Origin: an uncultured Rhizobiaceae group bacterium
GTDB lineage: Bacteria; Pseudomonadota; Alphaproteobacteria; Rhizobiales; Rhizobiaceae
NCBI GenBank assembly: GCA_937951455.1
Contig: CALFBU010000237.1
Location: 1-5,685, forward strand
Direction of reading: 5' to 3'
Length of the DNA: 5,685 nucleotides
Below are positions 5,114-5,685 of this stretch, one piece after another. The notes beneath the pieces were generated by a model. That model was not told the DNA's origin, made no database searches, and saw only the letters and a list, made by a program, of their open reading frames with translations. The position numbers and the translations under genes are program-made. The first letter of the stretch is position 1, and every line of letters begins with the position of its first letter.

Positions 5114-5685
5114 ATGGATTTATTATTCTTCAAGAAAGATGAGCTAAATAACAAAAAATTACCCGACAGCGTTTATAAATCGGTTGTATCGTCTCTCTAT
5201 GCCGATCCAATATCTTTGGCCATTGGGATATTATGCTGTATAGCTGGTAGCCTTGTTTTATATTACAAAACTTCTGATCCAACTCAATTAATATTTGCTA
5301 GTATATTCTTCTTAATAGGTAGTACGCGCTTATTGTTGACGCGGGCATTTAATCAAAACATCAGCCTGAATTCTTCTATAAAATCTTACCAAAATTGGGA
5401 AAATAAATACAATATTACGAGTACAAGTTATATTGTTTTACTCGGTACATGGTATGCTAACGGTTTAATGCGTTCGGTTGATCCATACGTTCAATTACTC
5501 TCTTTGTCATTGATTCTATGTTATCTGATAGGCATAATAGGGCGCAATTTTGCTAGTAGAAAAGTGGTTGCATCACAAGTTATCGCATCGATTTTCATGC
5601 TTATTGGAAGTGCGATCTTTTTCGATAACCTTTATGGGATCGTTCTTACTCTCTTTCTACTCCCATTTCTGTTTGCCATTCAAAT
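5114..5685 (+). CDS. Polytopic membrane protein, N-terminal part; possibly the membrane module of a GGDEF/EAL cyclic-di-GMP enzyme (cut by window edge)
   Basis: An ATG four bases after GAGG (within AGAGGA at 5105-5110) opens a frame of 190 codons that reaches the right edge without a stop. The first 30 residues are polar and cytoplasmic in style (KKDELNNKK, then SVYKSVVSSLYADP). About six membrane segments follow at roughly 34-51, 57-76, 105-118, 125-144, 152-170 and 173-190. The arrangement of a short soluble start with a Y(K/R)SLV-SLYADP-like stretch and six helices resembles the sensor module before GGDEF or GGDEF-EAL domains in rhizobial proteins; this is recalled family resemblance, not a visible catalytic motif. 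Ten of its 21 isoleucines use ATA, against none in the amidohydrolase and only about four in the permease, and it is clearly AT-richer. That it is a real gene is well supported; the function is a moderate-confidence guess. Confidence 0.8.
   Translation, partial: MDLLFFKKDELNNKKLPDSVYKSVVSSLYADPISLAIGILCCIAGSLVLYYKTSDPTQLIFASIFFLIGSTRLLLTRAFNQNISLNSSIKSYQNWENKYNITSTSYIVLLGTWYANGLMRSVDPYVQLLSLSLILCYLIGIIGRNFASRKVVASQVIASIFMLIGSAIFFDNLYGIVLTLFLLPFLFAIQ

Overview
The window reads as an accessory-free stretch of an alphaproteobacterial chromosome, most likely from the order Hyphomicrobiales (Rhizobiales). That placement is an inference from protein style: an S11 DD-carboxypeptidase with a Pro-rich IP(V/L)PTKRP tail, a G3E GTPase coupled to it, an M20 amidohydrolase next door, a possible CtrA-type site, and moderate GC that drops sharply at the right end. 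No mobile element, tRNA, rRNA or CRISPR array is visible.

Layout, left to right. A leftward pair occupies 1-2140: a periplasmic D-Ala-D-Ala carboxypeptidase, then, two bases after its stop, a GTG-started G3E (CobW-type) GTPase that runs off the left edge. A 97-bp divergent region (2141-2237) with two overlapping perfect inverted repeats separates this pair from a rightward M20D amidohydrolase (2238-3407). The amidohydrolase converges, with only 15 bp between stops, on a leftward Crp/Fnr-type regulator (3423-4106). A 130-bp divergent region separates that regulator from a rightward TauE/SafE-family permease (4237-4974). After a 139-bp AT-rich leader with a near-consensus CtrA box comes the N-terminal part of a polytopic membrane protein (5114 to the right edge). 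It has no signalling domain inside the window, but it resembles the membrane module that precedes GGDEF/EAL domains in rhizobial proteins.

How they fit together. The carboxypeptidase and GTPase are almost certainly cotranscribed and translationally coupled. The amidohydrolase is a metalloenzyme fired from the same divergent region as a putative metallochaperone, which allows, but does not prove, a metal-supply link. The Crp-type regulator keeps the cyclic-nucleotide cassette residues, and it may control itself and the divergent permease. The right-end gene differs from its neighbours in composition and codon use. Nothing here is clearly a new system; the best leads are the regulatory sequences in the three intergenic regions and the identity of the truncated right-end protein.
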